64,000 bases of DNA from Papiliotrema nemorosa. Its lineage: Eukaryota > Basidiomycota > Tremellomycetes > Tremellales > Rhynchogastremaceae. The stretch lies in the NCBI GenBank assembly GCA_032158125.1, contig JASKOT010000013.1:1-64000 (forward strand). The letters run 5' to 3'. The position numbers and the translations under genes were made by a program. Below are positions 9,615 to 20,354 of this stretch, piece after piece. The stretch's first letter is position 1; each line of letters begins with the position of its first letter. The notes below the pieces were generated by a model. It did not search any database, was not told the DNA's origin, and saw only the letters and a program-made list of their open reading frames with translations.

Positions 9615-11413
9615 TCACATCTCCATCACCAATGCTTCGTAAGCCTGCAGTTGTCAGCGTGGAGGGTATTGTGTGGGACAAGTTGCCTACCTCTCTTTCC
9701 TCCGCCGTCATGTACGCCTCGTCTTCGTCTGTGATGCTGCTGAATGGTTTGGCTACTCCGGCGACTAGACGTGAGTGTGGACAATGGCAATCGTAAAGCA
9801 GACTCACCCATTACCATAGCTTCTCCCTCTGTCCCATTCGCACCAGGAACAGGCGTAGCATCCAACGAGTCGCCCACATCTTCCTGTTCTTCATCCTGCT
9901 CATCTTCCAACCCTGGCTCGACCTTGACCCGTTCTGAAATAGGAACAGGCGTCCCACCGACGTTCACTGGCGTACCGAGCTCCTCCTCTTCCTCTTCGTC
10001 CTCCTCTTCCAAATTGGCATAATAGTCCGCCAAGTCTCGTTTGGGTTCTCCACCATCCGTACTGAATTTACGGGAAGATGGACCTGCTTGGTCCGATCCA
10101 TCGGATTTTATACCCAATGCTGTGGCAGAGCCCGTGACTGTCGAATGGGTATACCACACCGGTAGAGCATTCTGCGTCCTGACATGGTCAGCTGGGATCC
10201 TCGTGACACTCGCAGGTCTTGAACCGTATATGCAAGGACACCAACTCACCGTTGAGACTCTGCCAATCTTGCCCTTTCTGCACGTTCCTTCTCATCGCCC
10301 CCTTCTCCAATGACAATCTTATATCTCGCCTTTTCATCCACACCAACCTCTTCTCCCGGTACAGGCGCCACGACGACATTCTGCGCTATCCACGCTACGA
10401 TATTCAGACTCGGTACGGTGACTTCTTCAATCGCTTTGAGGGCATCTCGGATTCCCCTCATGGACGTATTGAAATGTTGCATCTTGTCTGCGTTGGCGGC
10501 TGCGTTGGAAGATTTCGACGGGTCCATATTGGGGTCGTAAGATGTTACTTCGGAAGAACATTGGTCGCAGTAGAGTAGACCCGTACTGGGGTCCATGAGA
10601 TCTCGGACTTGTAACACCTCGAATGTTTTCCCGCATTGAGGGCAGGCGAATCCCATTTGACCGACATTCTGGGTGTCAGTCATGTATTCACCCCCAGAGC
10701 AATGCCGCAAAGCAAGGCGGGAGCAGTCCATGAAGCAGCAGTCGAACAACGTCCAACTCACCTGTTTGGTAGCTTCCTCTATACCTTTCCTAACCATGGC
10801 CAATCGATACTTTGTCACCTGTGCAAACTCTCTGTAATCGATGTACCAATAAAACACATCTCTCATCCTCGTTCCATCGGGATTCGCACCGGGAATACGA
10901 TTCGAAGATTGTGGACGAGGTTGAAACTTGTCTTCTCCTGCTATCTTCTCTTTGTTTGTGTATCTGTGATCTCAGTACAGCTAACGCAGAGGAGTAGCAG
11001 GGTTTCAAATATAATGGATAGCGCAGTGAGTGTAGTTGATAGCGGAGTAAGTGTGCGCGAGAGCAAGAGGCAGACGAGACTTACCTCTTGACTAGGCGAT
11101 GTGTTTGGAGTTTACCAAAGTACCTCCTCAGCTCGTTCGAGTTGATACCCAATCTCTCTGCGAGTTTGGTCTCTTGCCATCTGAATATTAGCCGTGCTCT
11201 CAATGAGTCATCGGGCGAAGTTCCTGGGCTTCTTGAAACGTATCGGCAGAAGACCCAAAAACGAATGATCCAGGGGAGACGTTCAACTCACACGGGCTGA
11301 TGCATGAGCTGATAGAGAATGATGATGTATGGCGAGTCGTAAAACGCATAAGCGACTTGGATCACTAGATCTTTACATCTTCTCTCGATATCGTCTGTCG
11401 AGAGCAGCGACAT
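9615..11413 (-). CDS. TFA1: Transcription initiation factor IIE subunit alpha (TFIIE alpha)
   Basis: General RNA polymerase II factor that recruits and regulates TFIIH. The start at 11413 is chosen because the upstream frame is closed by a stop with no ATG. The N-terminus is the winged helix (ERRCKDLVIQVAYAFYDSPY, then KLAERLGINSNELRRYFGKL). A charged linker follows with DVFYWYIDYREFAQVTKYRL, then a zinc ribbon, FACPQCGKTF plus YCDQCSSEV, with all four Cys present. The C-terminal part is acidic (EEEDEEEEEE) and ends AEERE-AYEALVMEM after two short introns. At least five exons. Length of about 460 residues fits fungal TFIIE alpha. It converges with the RS-rich gene, with a 180-bp gap between stops. 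Confidence 0.92.
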
Positions 11414-11640
11414 GCCTTGGGAGGAGAGAAGGAATGGGAGTTGAAGAACGTGAAGTCGGACAGAGTCTAGTCATCTTTTGAGGCTGGCAGGCGGTCAAGA
11501 TACTCCGTTTTCACCTCGCATCGCACTACGTCTCCTGAGTGGAGGACAATGTAGCATGATCCTTGGAATCCATATCAGTCAATGCGGAATTGTATGTACA
11601 AAACTTCGGTCCTACGTATTGTCTAACACTCCAACCTCGT

Positions 11641-14098
11641 CTACTCCTTCTCGTCCTCTTCGTCCCCTCCACCGACGACCTCGTCCCACTCTCCACTCTC
11701 CATCATCTCCCTAACGATGTCCAAGCCCCCAACCAGCTCTCCATTTACAATGACCTGAGGGAAAGCTTCACATTTAGCACAATGATCGCGTTGAGCAGAG
11801 TCTGCACTCACTGGGCCAGTCATTGACTCGCTTCAGACCTTGCCTGACGTCTTCATCGCTGAAAATGTCAAACCAGGCAAATTCCACTCCTTTTTCCCTC
11901 AACAGTCCCACCGTCTGCCTGGAGAACCCACATTTGGGTGAAGATGGATTACCCTTCATGAACAAGACCACCTTGTGCTTGTTCATCAGCTCCTTGCATC
12001 GTGCAGTGATCTCTTCTTCTGTCCTCTGACGTGGAGCCTCGGCAGGCGCAGCCGGGGTGGCGGTGGAAGTTGCTTGAGGGATGGTCTTGGAGGTGGTGGA
12101 CGAGCTGATCGGGGAGTGTTGAGTGAGAAGAGCGTGAAGGAGGTTGACGTCGGCTCCGGAGTGTCGAGCTAGCAGTGTGTGGCCCTACATGTGCGAACAA
12201 GTGGTATAACAGAAATGACGAACTACGAGAAAATCCCAAGAATACGACAACAGAACGAACAGGTATACCCAAGAATTATACAGTAAGTCGGATACCATTA
12301 GGTGCGAGAAGCCGGGGCGGGTGAGGGAATGGTCGTGTCAACGTGGACCGCGGCAGACCGACCATTCAAAGAATGATCCGCATCATAGCCAGATTCATCG
12401 TTTGTCAAGTCCAGATGATTCAATTCCCGAGCGAGAGCGGAGCCACGCCGTCCAGCAGATTGCCGTCGCCGCACGGAGGTTAATGGTGATTCAGCCGCGA
12501 TGGCACCGTATACCGCGGACCGAGGGGAAGGTGATGAATGAAGGTTGACAAAAGGTGAAGCAATGGAATGTTGGATGGCGACATTAGTCCGAATATTAGG
12601 ACGCATTTCCAACAAATCGGCAGATGGGATGGAGATGGGCGGAGAGGGCGGGATAGATTGTAGATAGCCGAGTTTGTCGAGTGGTGATGGGGCGCCATGA
12701 CGCAGGACACCAAACGATGGCGATCCCGCAGATCCGCCGAAGGAGGATGAGGTGGAAGACGGGATTTTGATAGTAGAGTGAAAAGCATTCGATTTTAAAT
12801 GATGCGCAAGTGCGAGGTTTGCAGGAGGTAGTTCGGCAGGGGACGGCATAGGCAGATCGAACGACGACGAGGCAGTTGTAGTGGGCGTTAGGAGTTGCCA
12901 GCCAACAGACGAGTCGGAAGACAGGCCGGATGCGTGCGAGGCGGCAGAGGGGGAGTTGGAAAGGAATGACAGCGGTGTGCGGGAGATGAACCGAGTGGGG
13001 ATGTTGGGCGAGTTGAGAGTAAGGGATTTGCGGGCTAAGGCGAATCCATTGGCGGAGAGTCGCCGGGTGATAGGGATGGGATGAAGGTTCGAGTCGGGAT
13101 TGAGGGGAGAGGAGGGGTGTTGTTGGGGAATGGAAGCAGTGGAAGCGGCGTTCGGAGAGGGGTCAAAAGTCGCACCAAGAGATGATGGCGCGGGGTCGAC
13201 ATCGGTGTTCAATGTGAGCCCATTGCGTCGTGGGTGACCAGGACGGAAGGGAGGGAGAGCGTCCATATTGAATATATTTGTTATGTGGAAGAGAGATGGA
13301 GAAAGCTCGGTCAGCGCAGTTCCTCAATGTGATAGTGCCAGTAAAGTAGTCAGAAATCCATGACGACTGGAACCCGAGCTCCTATTGCGCGTAGTATGAG
13401 AGTGTAATGAGATAGGCGAAGTGGCAAGATCATATGACACCACTCGCCCAAGATATAGGCAGCTGCTGATGAAAGGATAGGTCGGAGAGAGCGCAGAAGC
13501 AGCCCAGATAGCTCTACACCCCACGTTTACGACTCATGCTTCGCTTGAGACGTTTGAGCTAGCACCACGAGGAGAGGTAAGTTGAAAGGGTGAGCCGAGG
13601 TGATGCTCTCGACATGTTCGAGAAAATCAAAGGTGGGTGCGACATATGGGACGTAGAACGGACGAGGGGACACAAATGACGATGGAGTGGGGGAGATCAT
13701 GCGAAGTGCACAAAGATAAAGAGAGCACACGCACGCGTAAAAGCAGGACAGAAGGCACAGCGTCAATATCGAAGGACTCTGAGATGTCGGCCAAGTTTTC
13801 CGCTTCAATCTGTATATCAGCTAGCGTACTTCTTCCGAGAGAATGTTTAGGGTATGAGACGAGTCTCAAACGCGAATTCTTGCATCGCAGATGCTGAAGC
13901 GAGTAGAAGCTGTATACTCACGTTCAAGAAGAGTATAGATGGGTATTTTGACGAAGCGTTCTTGATCTCATTGTTGAATGCCTCGCATGGCTCTGCCCAT
14001 GGCGCCCAAAAGTTGAGACACGCCACTCGCTTCAGATCCGCCGAGAGGAGCTCTTTGAAGTGTTCCGGGGATGTCACCTCTACCAGATTCGACGACAT
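11641..14098 (-). CDS. GRX4: Monothiol glutaredoxin of the Grx3/Grx4 type (Trx-like + Grx domains), with a 1.55-kb intron
   Basis: Cytosolic/nuclear iron-sulfur and iron-sensing protein that binds a [2Fe-2S] cluster with glutathione. Exons by frame: 14098-13922, 13809-13735, then from 12184, then the last exon ending at 11641. Residues 1-84 are the thioredoxin-like domain ([34 protein letters not shown]). The third exon resumes exactly where the fold requires ([20 protein letters not shown]). It then gives a linker and the Grx domain with the monothiol site SPKCGFSRQ and [17 protein letters not shown]. Phase is 0 at both sides of the large intron (13734-12185, GTGCGT donor, TAG acceptor). That intron contains a long same-strand ORF, entered separately. 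The last intron uses an AAG acceptor after a CTAAA branch site. Confidence 0.82.
12298..13266 (-). CDS. Uncharacterised Ser/Pro-rich protein, ORF nested in the large glutaredoxin intron
   Basis: An uninterrupted 322-codon frame with its own ATG and stop, on the same strand as the flanking glutaredoxin exons. The protein is rich in Ser, Pro and Ala, with basic phospho-site-like patches ([18 protein letters not shown]) and short hydrophobic-turn motifs ([17 protein letters not shown]). It has no membrane segment and no recognisable domain. The opposite-strand frames are much shorter, and composition is codon-like, so it is probably a real protein. It must have its own promoter within 13267-13734, or be spliced out with the intron if it is not expressed. 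Function unknown. The alternative is that two genes flank it and the glutaredoxin is genuinely split. Confidence 0.6.
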   Translation of the reverse strand: MDALPPFRPGHPRRNGLTLNTDVDPAPSSLGATFDPSPNAASTASIPQQHPSSPLNPDSNLHPIPITRRLSANGFALARKSLTLNSPNIPTRFISRTPLSFLSNSPSAASHASGLSSDSSVGWQLLTPTTTASSSFDLPMPSPAELPPANLALAHHLKSNAFHSTIKIPSSTSSSFGGSAGSPSFGVLRHGAPSPLDKLGYLQSIPPSPPISIPSADLLEMRPNIRTNVAIQHSIASPFVNLHSSPSPRSAVYGAIAAESPLTSVRRRQSAGRRGSALARELNHLDLTNDESGYDADHSLNGRSAAVHVDTTIPSPAPASRT

Positions 14099-14460
14099 GG
14101 TTGCTTGCGATGGGGTAGGTATGCGAGGGTATAGGGCGAGATGGGTGCTGAGCGAGCTGCTCTCTCTGGTTGGCGTCATCTCATCCTCGCCCTCATTTTC
14201 AACATTTTTGATCCCGCTCCTCCCTCTTCCCCCTCATAGTCTCCCTTTGTCGCCACCGAAATCCCCTCTCGACCTGCTTTTCTCCAGCTCATACCTATAA
14301 CCATCACATCCACCCTTGCTCAACCCATCTGACCACCTGCAGACAATACAAAAAGGTCACTGAAGACCCACGACTGTCCATATACAACGTACACCGGCCA
14401 GAGCACCCGACAAACCCCACCAAATCCATCTTTCAACGCTTTTCTCAACTCTAAACTAAA
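14099..14460. promoter_or_regulatory. Divergent promoter region (glutaredoxin / eRF1)
   Basis: The 362 bp between two outward-facing starts. Pyrimidine-rich runs (CCTCCCTCTTCCCCC at about 14218-14232) suggest the eRF1 leader. I see no TATA box or named factor site. Confidence 0.5.
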
Positions 14461-16189
14461 ATGTCGTCGCAGGAAGAGGTCAGTCGGCCGACCGTTATGC
14501 ACGCGCCATATGGGATGCTGATTTCCCTCAGACCGATCAAGCTATCGAAATATGGCGATACCGAAAGCTGCTGAACATGCTCGCAGCGAGTAGAGGTGCC
14601 GGAACTTCGTGTATCACCCTCATTCTGCCGCCCAGTATGTCATAGGAATCGCTTTTCATCCCGCAAGCTGATGTACAGAATCACAAATCTCGCAGGCGAG
14701 TAACATGTTGACGACCGAGTACGGTACCGCGTCAAACATCAAGTCTCGTGTCAACAGGTCAGTCTAGCTTGTCTACATATGTCGTCATTTTTGACGCTTC
14801 CAGGCTGTCCGTCTTGTCTGCTATTACCTCTACCCAACAAAAGTTGAAGCTTTTCAACAGAGGTAAGCTTTCGCAGTTTCTGTTGTGGTAGCGCTGATGG
14901 GCTAGTACCGGACAACGGTCTCTGTGTCTTCGTCGGAACAGTTCTCAACGATGAAGGCAAGGAGAAGAAGATTTCTTTCGCATTGACACCTTTCAAACCT
15001 ATCAACACGTTCGTGCTATCCTGTGGGTCAGCAATCATCAAGCTGACCATTAGCTCTCTTTACATGTGTGACAGTAGATTCCATGTTGAAGCTTTGGAAG
15101 AACTGCTGGAGAACGACTCGAAATGGGGTTTCATCGTCATGTAAGTGCCGTCGCCTGAATGTGAAGTCTCGTCTAACTCCCAGTGACGGTAACGGATCCC
15201 TCTTTGGTACTCTGTCCGGAAACACTCGAGAGGTCGTCCACAAGTTCACCGTCGACCTGCCCAAGAAACACGGTCGTGGTGGTCAATCTGCTCTTCGTTT
15301 CTCGCGTCTTCGAGAGGAAGCACGACGGAACTACGTTCGTAAAGTTGCCGAGTTGGCGGTTCAACATTTCATCACTGCCGATAAAGTCAATGTCGCTGGT
15401 CTCGTTCTCGCTGGTTCTGCAGAGTTGAAGACGGATCTGAGCGGAAGTGACTTGTTTGACCCGAGGTTGTTGGCAAAGGTTGTCAAGGTTGTCGATGTCA
15501 GTTACGGTGGTGAGAATGGATTCAACCAGGTGAGCCGGCTTGAAATACACGTTACCGACAACTGATGGTCAGGCCATTGAGCTGGCTGCGGATTCCCTGG
15601 CAAACGTCAAATTCGTGCAGGAGAAGCGGCTTATCCAGAAATACTTTGACGAGATTGCGCTTGATACTGGAAAATACTGCTTTGGTATCAACGACACCTT
15701 AAAAGCGCTCGACATGGGTGCGGTTGAGACTTTGATCGTCTGGGAGAGTTTGGACACCATCCGAAACACGCTGAAGAATGCTGCTGGCGGTGAGTGGCCT
15801 CTAGTTTTTCCTCGGTATGAAGCTGATCTGGACAGAGGAAATCATTGTTCACTCTCAACCAGGAGACAAGGATCGAGAAAAGTTCATGGACAAGGCTACC
15901 GGACTTGAGATGGAACAAGCAGCCGAACCCCAACCGCTGCTTGAGTGGTTCGCTGAGAAATACAAGGAATTCGGAGCTACCCTGGAGTTTGTCACCAACA
16001 AGTCTCAAGAGGGTTCACAATTTGTCAAGGGATTCGGAGGTATTGGAGGTATCTTGCGGTACAAGGTTGCATTCGAGGAGTTGGGTGATAACGATGATGA
16101 CGATGACGAGTTTTACGGCTCTGACGAGGACAGCGGTGAGTCGCATTCGACTGTTTGTATACCAATTTGACTGATGTGTAGATCTCTGA
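14461..16189 (+). CDS. SUP45: Eukaryotic peptide chain release factor subunit 1 (eRF1)
   Basis: Recognises all three stop codons in the ribosomal A site and triggers peptide release with eRF3. About ten exons join in frame. All defining motifs are present: NIKS ([12 protein letters not shown]), YxCxxxF ([12 protein letters not shown]) and the catalytic GGQ loop ([14 protein letters not shown]). They are followed by the domain 3 sequence [14 protein letters not shown] and the acidic C-terminus ([12 protein letters not shown]). The first exon codes only six residues (MSSQEE), and the last exon only finishes one Asp codon and adds Leu-stop, so both ends are easily misannotated. Length of about 430 residues is normal. 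The NIKS motif sits in an exon of about 70 nt. Confidence 0.96.
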
Positions 16190-17327
16190 CAATGTCGTCC
16201 GGGCAACAACGCCCCGCTCGGCGCCACGCGCGGGGAGGGGTCAATGTAAGGGAGGGATTGAAGAAAAGGCGCGCGCAAGAGTGGTGTCGAGTGGCGGATC
16301 GGGGGTGGGTGTCATGGTCGGCAGAGGTGTTAGGTCTCGAAAGCGAGTCGCTCTCAGATTCGCAGCGAGCACCTCCTCCTTCGACTTGAATCATTCCCAC
16401 TTGTCAAGCGGGCGCTCGAAGGAGGAATTACAAGGGAGATTGTGTGTTTCGCCAGAGATCTGTTGGAATCTGATGGCTTTATGCAGCATTTGCCTTCTTG
16501 TCGGTCCGGCATGCGAAGATTATCGACAGTATAGACCCGCCTATTCAAGCGGTGAGCAAGCTTCACAGGTGTCTGAGAAGAACTCGCAGGCTCTTTGTGT
16601 CCAGTACTGCAACGCATTCATCCCTCTCTCTACCTTTACCGACACCTCCAATACGGATAATCCTCCTACTGCAACTCCGCACACGCCCTGAGAATAGACA
16701 GAAGTCTGCCGACCATGTGTACTTATGTCGATCTCCCACTTCCCCACGAGGTGCTTATATCAGCAGATCCGGATACTCCGTTTCCCCAATTGAGGCTGGT
16801 GCCATTATAGGAGATGGTCGTGCTACTGTACCACGCAGAAAGCGATTTGTCTGATATAGCTATGTGCGGGAAATGAGAAGAAGCTGAAAATCCCGTTCTC
16901 CTTTCACAAGGCTGTGCACTGTACTTGGCCTTTTGACCGCCAACTCGGTACTCCGCTCGCTTCGATCTTCGTTATCTCCTCGCCATCAGTGCCCCAACAC
17001 TCCCACCATGGACTGATAAAACTCAGAGAACCAGACACGAGGTGAAAGGTGGCAGCACAGTGAAAGAAACGACCAGTGGGGGTCTAGACGAGCATTGTGA
17101 GAGGACACATTGTCTGACCTCCAATGTAGAGTGAAACACCCCGCATACAAGCGAGCGCAGTGAGTTGGCAGCAGATGCAACGGATGCATGAGCTTCTGCA
17201 TGTCCCACGTAACAATGTCACCACTCACGAGTCTACAGTGGAGTACCGCGAATCCGCCACTCAGCGCCAGCTTCAGTCTCATTCACTATCTCAATTTCAA
17301 CCGCAGCCCCAATAGCGAGTCTATGCC
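16190..17327. other. Gene-poor stretch
   Basis: No gene could be supported. A possible start right behind the eRF1 stop (16192) leads only into GC-rich sequence without family resemblance. Frames of up to 136 codons on either strand (for example 16281-16691 on plus) lack recognisable motifs and sit in mixed composition, so they are probably 3' UTR and spacer. Confidence 0.4.
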
Positions 17328-17627
17328 TCAAGCCGAGCTGGAAGGCAGGGTGATTGAAGCTCCTGTTCCCCAGTCGACTCCGGTATCACGGAGCGTCGCC
17401 TTTGTGGAATCTCGGACGAATCGGAAATCCCCCTGATCAAGCTGGAGGTAGAGCGTTTCCCCGTCGAAGCAGTAATGACTCGCTTGGAATGTGTGAGGAC
17501 TGTCTCGGTACAGCGTGCACACTCCAATTACCCGATTCTTCAAGCCGGTCTCAGAGGCGACAGCGCTCATAGTCACGTTGACGCTCGAGGTGTCGTCTGT
17601 GACTTCTGGGTCAACAGCACCTGGCAT
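17328..17627 (-). CDS. Small uncharacterised protein, copy A of a tandem family
   Basis: A 99-residue frame (MPGAVDPEV...) with no signal peptide or membrane helix. It aligns without large gaps to the frame at 18565-18900. Shared positions include an N-terminal beta-like segment (VNVTMSAVASETG against VRITISTIRADG), a P-x-T-x-x-AS block, a D-x-x-TL block, and the C-terminal signature FVRDSTKATLRDTGVDWGTG against YVRDQTTVAFDGRSVNWGQG. Similarity between two neighbouring frames on one strand is the main evidence that it is coding. No known family is recognised, and intron structure upstream of the ATG cannot be excluded. Confidence 0.45.
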   Translation of the reverse strand: MPGAVDPEVTDDTSSVNVTMSAVASETGLKNRVIGVCTLYRDSPHTFQASHYCFDGETLYLQLDQGDFRFVRDSTKATLRDTGVDWGTGASITLPSSSA

Positions 17628-18071
17628 CTTGTACAGTGGTGATGGTCCGATTTGTCCAAGTGCTCTGCGGCAAAATTGATGCCAGTGCTCTTAGGATGGG
17701 CGAGGACTGGAAAGCAAAGAGGTTGGGAGGGAAAAGAGCGAGGAGGTTCTGATGTCGGTGAGGCATGTCTGTTTGAAAGAGGACAAAGCATTCATGCGGG
17801 GATCTGGGTATCACAAAGAACAAAGGAGATCTTCCGCACAGGAGTGACAGCATCGTCTCTGTCTGAGAGGTGAAATAGGATACTGTATGTACACACGATG
17901 CCGTGTGACGTGTGACGCCGGTGGGGCTCGCATGTGAATCCCTAGCGGAGACTGTAATCGACTTTTTCAAATGCAATACAGCTTCACATACGTAGACGAA
18001 TCATTGTCAGACTGAAACGCTGATGGGGGTGAGACATATTTGTGACACTCACACGACGAGCTCGACATCAC

Positions 18072-18284
18072 TCACTCCCCAGAACTCCACGAAGAAGCTG
18101 GACCAATGTCAACCGTGGCCTCACTCGTGGTCGCATCTCTTGGTAAACTGCATACACTGTATAAAGTCTCTGTATCGTACTGAACGCCTGATACACTTCG
18201 ATCAAGCGACAAGTCTGTGAGCGATAACGAGGCGAGCGAGCTGTTGGTCCTCAGGGCTTCAGAGGACCATTTGCACCTTGACAT
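18072..18284 (-). CDS. Possible degenerate middle copy of the small tandem family
   Basis: A 70-codon frame between copies A and C on the same strand. It contains YDTETLY followed by RDATTSEATVD and a Trp-Gly-type ending (SSWSSGE), which echo FDGETLY and the VRDxT block of copy A, but with deletions. The frame extends a little upstream without an ATG, behind a CCTCAG acceptor-like site, so it could be a last exon. Support is weak; it may be a decayed copy or chance. Confidence 0.25.
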   Translation of the reverse strand: MSRCKWSSEALRTNSSLASLSLTDLSLDRSVSGVQYDTETLYSVCSLPRDATTSEATVDIGPASSWSSGE

Positions 18285-18564
18285 AGACTCTACGTTGACG
18301 TCGGTCTCCGTGCCTCCATGCCAGCTGAATACACCACCAAAAAGTCTGCCATCATCTAGCTGAGGAGCGGCGACGAGAACTGACGACCGTGCTGCGAATA
18401 GCTGCCATGACTCTCAAAATTACAGACTCGTCCTGCAGTGGATGCAATCAACTCCTACTGGGGCTAATCTCCTCATTCTCTACATCTCTGTGAACATACC
18501 ACGTCTTTCCTCCTCAAAGAACGGCGCATGCCTGAGCGAGAACCCTCTCTTCCAGACCACAAGG

Positions 18565-18900
18565 CTAAATAGTATCCGTCGTTCCCTGACCCCAATTCAC
18601 GGAACGACCATCGAACGCGACAGTTGTCTGATCTCTCACGTAGCGTGCTTCCGAGAAGACATTCGAGGTCAGCTTCAGGGTCACAGTCGCGTCATCAGTG
18701 CCTTCAGAGGCTCTGATCGTCTTTGGGCGATTGCGACGCACGGTGACATTGATTCCCTTCCCAACAGAGCTACCGTCCGCTCGAATGGTCGAGATTGTGA
18801 TTCGAACATTGCCACGCACAGCTTGATCGGATGGGGGATTGGTAGTGGCGTTCACACCGGTGCTTCCTGAACTCTGAGTACTTTCTGTGAGTAGAGGCAT
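18565..18900 (-). CDS. Small uncharacterised protein, copy C of the tandem family
   Basis: A 111-residue frame starting MPLLTESTQSSGSTG, Thr/Ser-rich for 30 residues. Then comes a compact region with NVRITISTIRADGSSVGKGI, RPKTIRAS, TVTLKLTS and the signature RYVRDQTTVAFDGRSVNWGQ. It pairs with copy A about 1 kb away. The pattern of alternating hydrophobics suggests a small beta-sandwich, but this is inference. No secretion signal, cysteines or membrane helix. No known family comes to mind. Confidence 0.45.
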   Translation of the reverse strand: MPLLTESTQSSGSTGVNATTNPPSDQAVRGNVRITISTIRADGSSVGKGINVTVRRNRPKTIRASEGTDDATVTLKLTSNVFSEARYVRDQTTVAFDGRSVNWGQGTTDTI

Positions 18901-19739
18901 ATTGGGGACTTATGGAGGAGAGAAGAAGAATAAGGAATGATGCACACCGCCCTTGATGTTTGCGATGTCGAGACCGAACAGGAATATTGAGGCGCAGAAT
19001 GGGTCGATCCTTTCTGACTTGTGAACATGATTGGAAGCGGCTTGGTTTAGGTCAAAGAGGGAAGAGGATTGCTCACCAATCTTTTTGGGGGACCATACAC
19101 ACTGCCAAACAGCAATCTAGGAGACGTGGCACAAAAGACGCATCGTGTCATACCCCCTAAAGGTGTTCATACACTAAACACTGATCGAACCCGGGCAAAG
19201 CTTCGAAGCCGATTGTAACCTTGGCATGCGTGAATTGGGTTGGTACAACGATAATGGGCTGCGTCAGCATCACCATACGTGTACCATAGCCACACTACCT
19301 CGGCGCTCCAATATCCTGCGGGCTGAGGGGGGCGGCGGGCAAGTCGCCAGAGAACGAGCGCCCATATCAGAATCCTAATGCCATGCTACTCCCCAATCAG
19401 AGCTTGCGCTCCAAATTCGCTGTCTTTGCCTGTCAGATGCACCACGACCACCTCGTGCGATCCTAACGAAGAAGATGAACCTCACAATCACCACTATGCA
19501 GCATCGGTTGAAGCTTGACCGCAGGATCGGTGCCACATTCGGCAAAGTCCGCTTTTGCCCGTCATCCCCTTGTCGCCTATTCATGGGTACTCGACTTACT
19601 CGACCTCGACGTTGACATTACATACACTGCGTGCATCATCTCAGCCAGGTTGGAAAGCTAGACTTGAAGCTGCAAATTCCGACAAATCGAATATCGACTC
19701 ACCGAAAATCTGCGATCATAGAAGAAAGAATTGATCAAA
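18901..19739. other. Intergenic stretch, no gene seen
   Basis: No supported gene. It must hold the promoters of the minus-strand small ORF and of the plus-strand Y14 gene. A G-rich run (GGGGGGCGGCGGGC near 19327) is the only composition feature noticed. Confidence 0.4.
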
Positions 19740-20354
19740 ATGGCGGACGTCGACATGGAATGTCAGTTGAATCTTGGTTGCTGGCTGATATCTGTAGCAA
19801 GGACGAATGGGCCAAAAGGCGGCACCAATTGGGCCGCAAGATGTGAGCTAGACGACAGGTGCTTCGAGATAAAGCTCATGGTTCAGCGGTGGAGGGTTGG
19901 ATTATCATCGTTACTGGACTCAACGAGGAGACACAAGAGGAGGATCTGCAAGATCTCTTCGGTGACCATGGAGAAGTCAAGAACCTATCTATGGCCCTGA
20001 ATAGGCGGACGGGTTATGTTATGGTACGTCGACCTCTGAACATCGGAACGGCACGAGGTCGCATCGAGACAAGAGTGAATGGATGTTGGCTGACGAGGTA
20101 GGGTTACGCTCTGATAGAGTACGGAACGAAAGAAGAGGCAGAGGCAGCTATCAAGGCTACTAGCGGCACGAAATTCCTCGAACAGACCATTACGACGTGA
20201 GTCATAGGATCACACTCAGGCGAGGTCATCTTGGCGGGATTGACGTTCCAGAGACTTCGCTTTTGCAAAACAACCAGCTGGAGGAGCAGGACGAGGCGGT
20301 CCAGGCGCAAGAAGGGCAGGTAGGGAAAGGTCAAACTCGCCTTCTAGACGATAG
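19740..20354 (+). CDS. RNA-binding protein Y14 / RBM8A, exon junction complex
   Basis: Y14 pairs with Mago and, with eIF4A3, marks spliced mRNA for export, translation and decay. Four exons by frame: 19740-19761, 19869-20023, 20102-20196 and 20252-20354. The short acidic start MADVDME is typical. One RRM covers about residues 17-95: RNP2-like WIIIVTGL and EDLQDLFGDHGEVKNLSM, then RRTGYVMGYALIEYGTKEEA with the RNP1 position formed across an intron. The tail is Gly/Arg-rich and ends in an RS motif (RERSNSPSRR), the phosphorylated C-terminus of Y14 proteins. The first intron's acceptor (GAG at 19868) is not canonical-looking; the alternative CAG at 19859 meets a stop codon. Mago is not in the window. 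Confidence 0.88.

Noticed and set aside
13527..13808. An alternative end for the thioredoxin half by reading through its donor
   Set aside because: The read-through residues do not resemble the end of a thioredoxin fold, whereas the exon at 12184 continues it exactly.
19183..19200. A sequence resembling a tRNA T-arm (GGTTCGATC on the minus strand)
   Set aside because: The flanking five-base stems do not pair and no acceptor stem or anticodon arm is present.
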